DNA of 5,605 nucleotides from Sphingomonas sp. UBA1000 (GTDB lineage: Bacteria; Pseudomonadota; Alphaproteobacteria; Sphingomonadales; Sphingomonadaceae): positions 1-5,605 of the forward strand of contig DBAW01000056.1 of the NCBI GenBank assembly GCA_002291855.1, in the 5' to 3' direction. The notes under the pieces are model-generated. The model was not told the origin of the DNA, did not search any database, and saw nothing but the letters and a program-made list of their open reading frames with translations. Both the position numbers and the translations under genes were made by a program. Shown in pieces: positions 4,883 to 5,605 of this stretch; positions within the stretch are counted from its first letter, which is position 1; every line of letters begins with the position of its first letter.

Positions 4883-5605
4883 TCAGGCCGCGAGCGGCAC
4901 CGCGCGGCGGCGGCGCATCGCCGTGCCGACCAGACCGAAACCGCCGATCATCATCGCCCAGGTCGCCGGTTCGGGAATGGCGTTGATCGTACCGTTGAAG
5001 TTGCCGAGATGGATTTCGCCATTCATCGTCAGCGAGCGCACCGCCACCGAGCCCTGCAGGAAGTTGCGGTTCTCGACATTGCTGCCGAGCGCGACGACCG
5101 AGCCGATGAACGAGTTGTTGAAGGTGATGTTGCGGATCGCCGAGTCGAAGTTCCAGATCACCCGCTGCGAATAAAGATCGCCATTGCCGAGGAAGTTCTG
5201 GCCGATCACCAGCTGATCGAGCGGCGTCGCGCTGCCGACATTGATGATGATCGCATCGGCCGCGCCCGCATTGAAGCTGAACGCGCGCGACGCTGCCGAG
5301 CTGAAGAACGCCGCGGCATCGGCGATGCTGAACACCACCGTCCCGGTCTGGCTGCCGACGTCGAAGCGGACATTGTTCGCATCGGCCATGTTGATCGACG
5401 CGGTCGGCGCGAAGGTGCGCAGCTCGTTCGAAAACGCGGTCAGATCGGCGGCCAGCGCATCGCGCTTGGTGGCGAGCGACGTCTGGAAGCTGCTGCCAAG
5501 GGCTGCGTTCTGGCCGGTGGTCGAGCCATTGCCATTGACATTGCTGTTGCTGCGGCTGCCCCAGCTGATCGACCCGCCGCTCGAACCGTTGACATTGGCG
5601 TTGGA
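4883..5605 (-). CDS. Choice-of-anchor A-like exported protein with PEPxxWA-CTERM tail, N-terminus missing
   Basis: The minus-strand frame is open from the right edge (5605) to TGA at 4885-4883, giving 240 residues of a longer protein; the ATG at 5389 is internal. The C-terminus is a PEP-CTERM sorting signal: PEPATW (residues 211-216), a hydrophobic segment AMMIGGFGLVGTAM, then Arg231-234. Such tails are recognised and cleaved by exosortase in bacteria that make exopolysaccharide, so the protein is expected to be exported and released or anchored through that route. The body resembles choice-of-anchor A domains: an ALGSSF...LATKRDALAADL helix (about 36-56), FNAGAADAIIINVG (111-124), QNFLG (136-140), RVIWNFDSA (148-156), ITFNNSFIGSVVALGSNVEN (160-179) and GEIHLG (196-201). 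The first 35 residues are rich in Asn, Gly and Ser with NVN/NGN motifs. A signal peptide should lie beyond the window. The role is unknown; adhesion or biofilm matrix is plausible from the family. Confidence 0.85.
   Translation of the reverse strand, partial: SNANVNGSSGGSISWGSRSNSNVNGNGSTTGQNAALGSSFQTSLATKRDALAADLTAFSNELRTFAPTASINMADANNVRFDVGSQTGTVVFSIADAAAFFSSAASRAFSFNAGAADAIIINVGSATPLDQLVIGQNFLGNGDLYSQRVIWNFDSAIRNITFNNSFIGSVVALGSNVENRNFLQGSVAVRSLTMNGEIHLGNFNGTINAIPEPATWAMMIGGFGLVGTAMRRRRAVPLAA

Noticed and set aside
5387..5389. ATG at 5389 as the start of the exported protein
   Set aside because: The frame stays open upstream to the window edge with family-like sequence, and a start here would lack a signal peptide for a PEP-CTERM protein.

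Overview
The window is about 65-70% GC and reads as an alphaproteobacterial chromosome, most likely a sphingomonad. The best taxonomic clues are a C-terminal sorting signal of the PEPxxWA type on an exported protein, an ornithine decarboxylase next to a deoxyhypusine-synthase-like enzyme, and a dispersed palindromic repeat beginning CTAGAGCATTTTCGAG. The genus cannot be fixed from sequence alone. No mobile element, phage gene, CRISPR array, rRNA or tRNA was seen.

Left part (1-2191). The 3' end of an alpha/beta hydrolase gene runs off the left edge and is followed on the same strand by a MarR-like regulator. Convergent to these, on the minus strand, are a fold-type II PLP enzyme (threonine/serine dehydratase or serine racemase type) and, downstream of it, a 57-residue two-helix membrane protein. 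The 73 bases between the two minus-strand genes hold a palindromic repeat. A second, truncated copy supplies the last codons and stop of the PLP enzyme.

Middle part (2192-4756). A 160-base divergent intergenic region carries a plausible sigma70-type promoter and a structured 5' leader. The leader can sequester the Shine-Dalgarno site of the ornithine decarboxylase gene and could fold as a pseudoknot. The decarboxylase starts at TTG and is followed by a deoxyhypusine-synthase-like gene. Together they suggest a two-step route: ornithine to putrescine, then putrescine to homospermidine (or a related polyamine). sym-Homospermidine is a well-known chemotaxonomic polyamine of Sphingomonas in the strict sense. 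The leader is the most interesting item and probably belongs to the RNA elements already known upstream of alphaproteobacterial ornithine decarboxylases.

Right part (4757-5605). A strong bidirectional terminator separates the polyamine genes from a convergent exported protein. That protein resembles choice-of-anchor A proteins with a PEP-CTERM tail, and its N-terminus lies beyond the right edge.

An unprecedented multi-gene system is not evident. The items worth following up are regulatory (the leader), repeat-derived (the PLP enzyme's C-terminus) and small (the 57-residue membrane protein).
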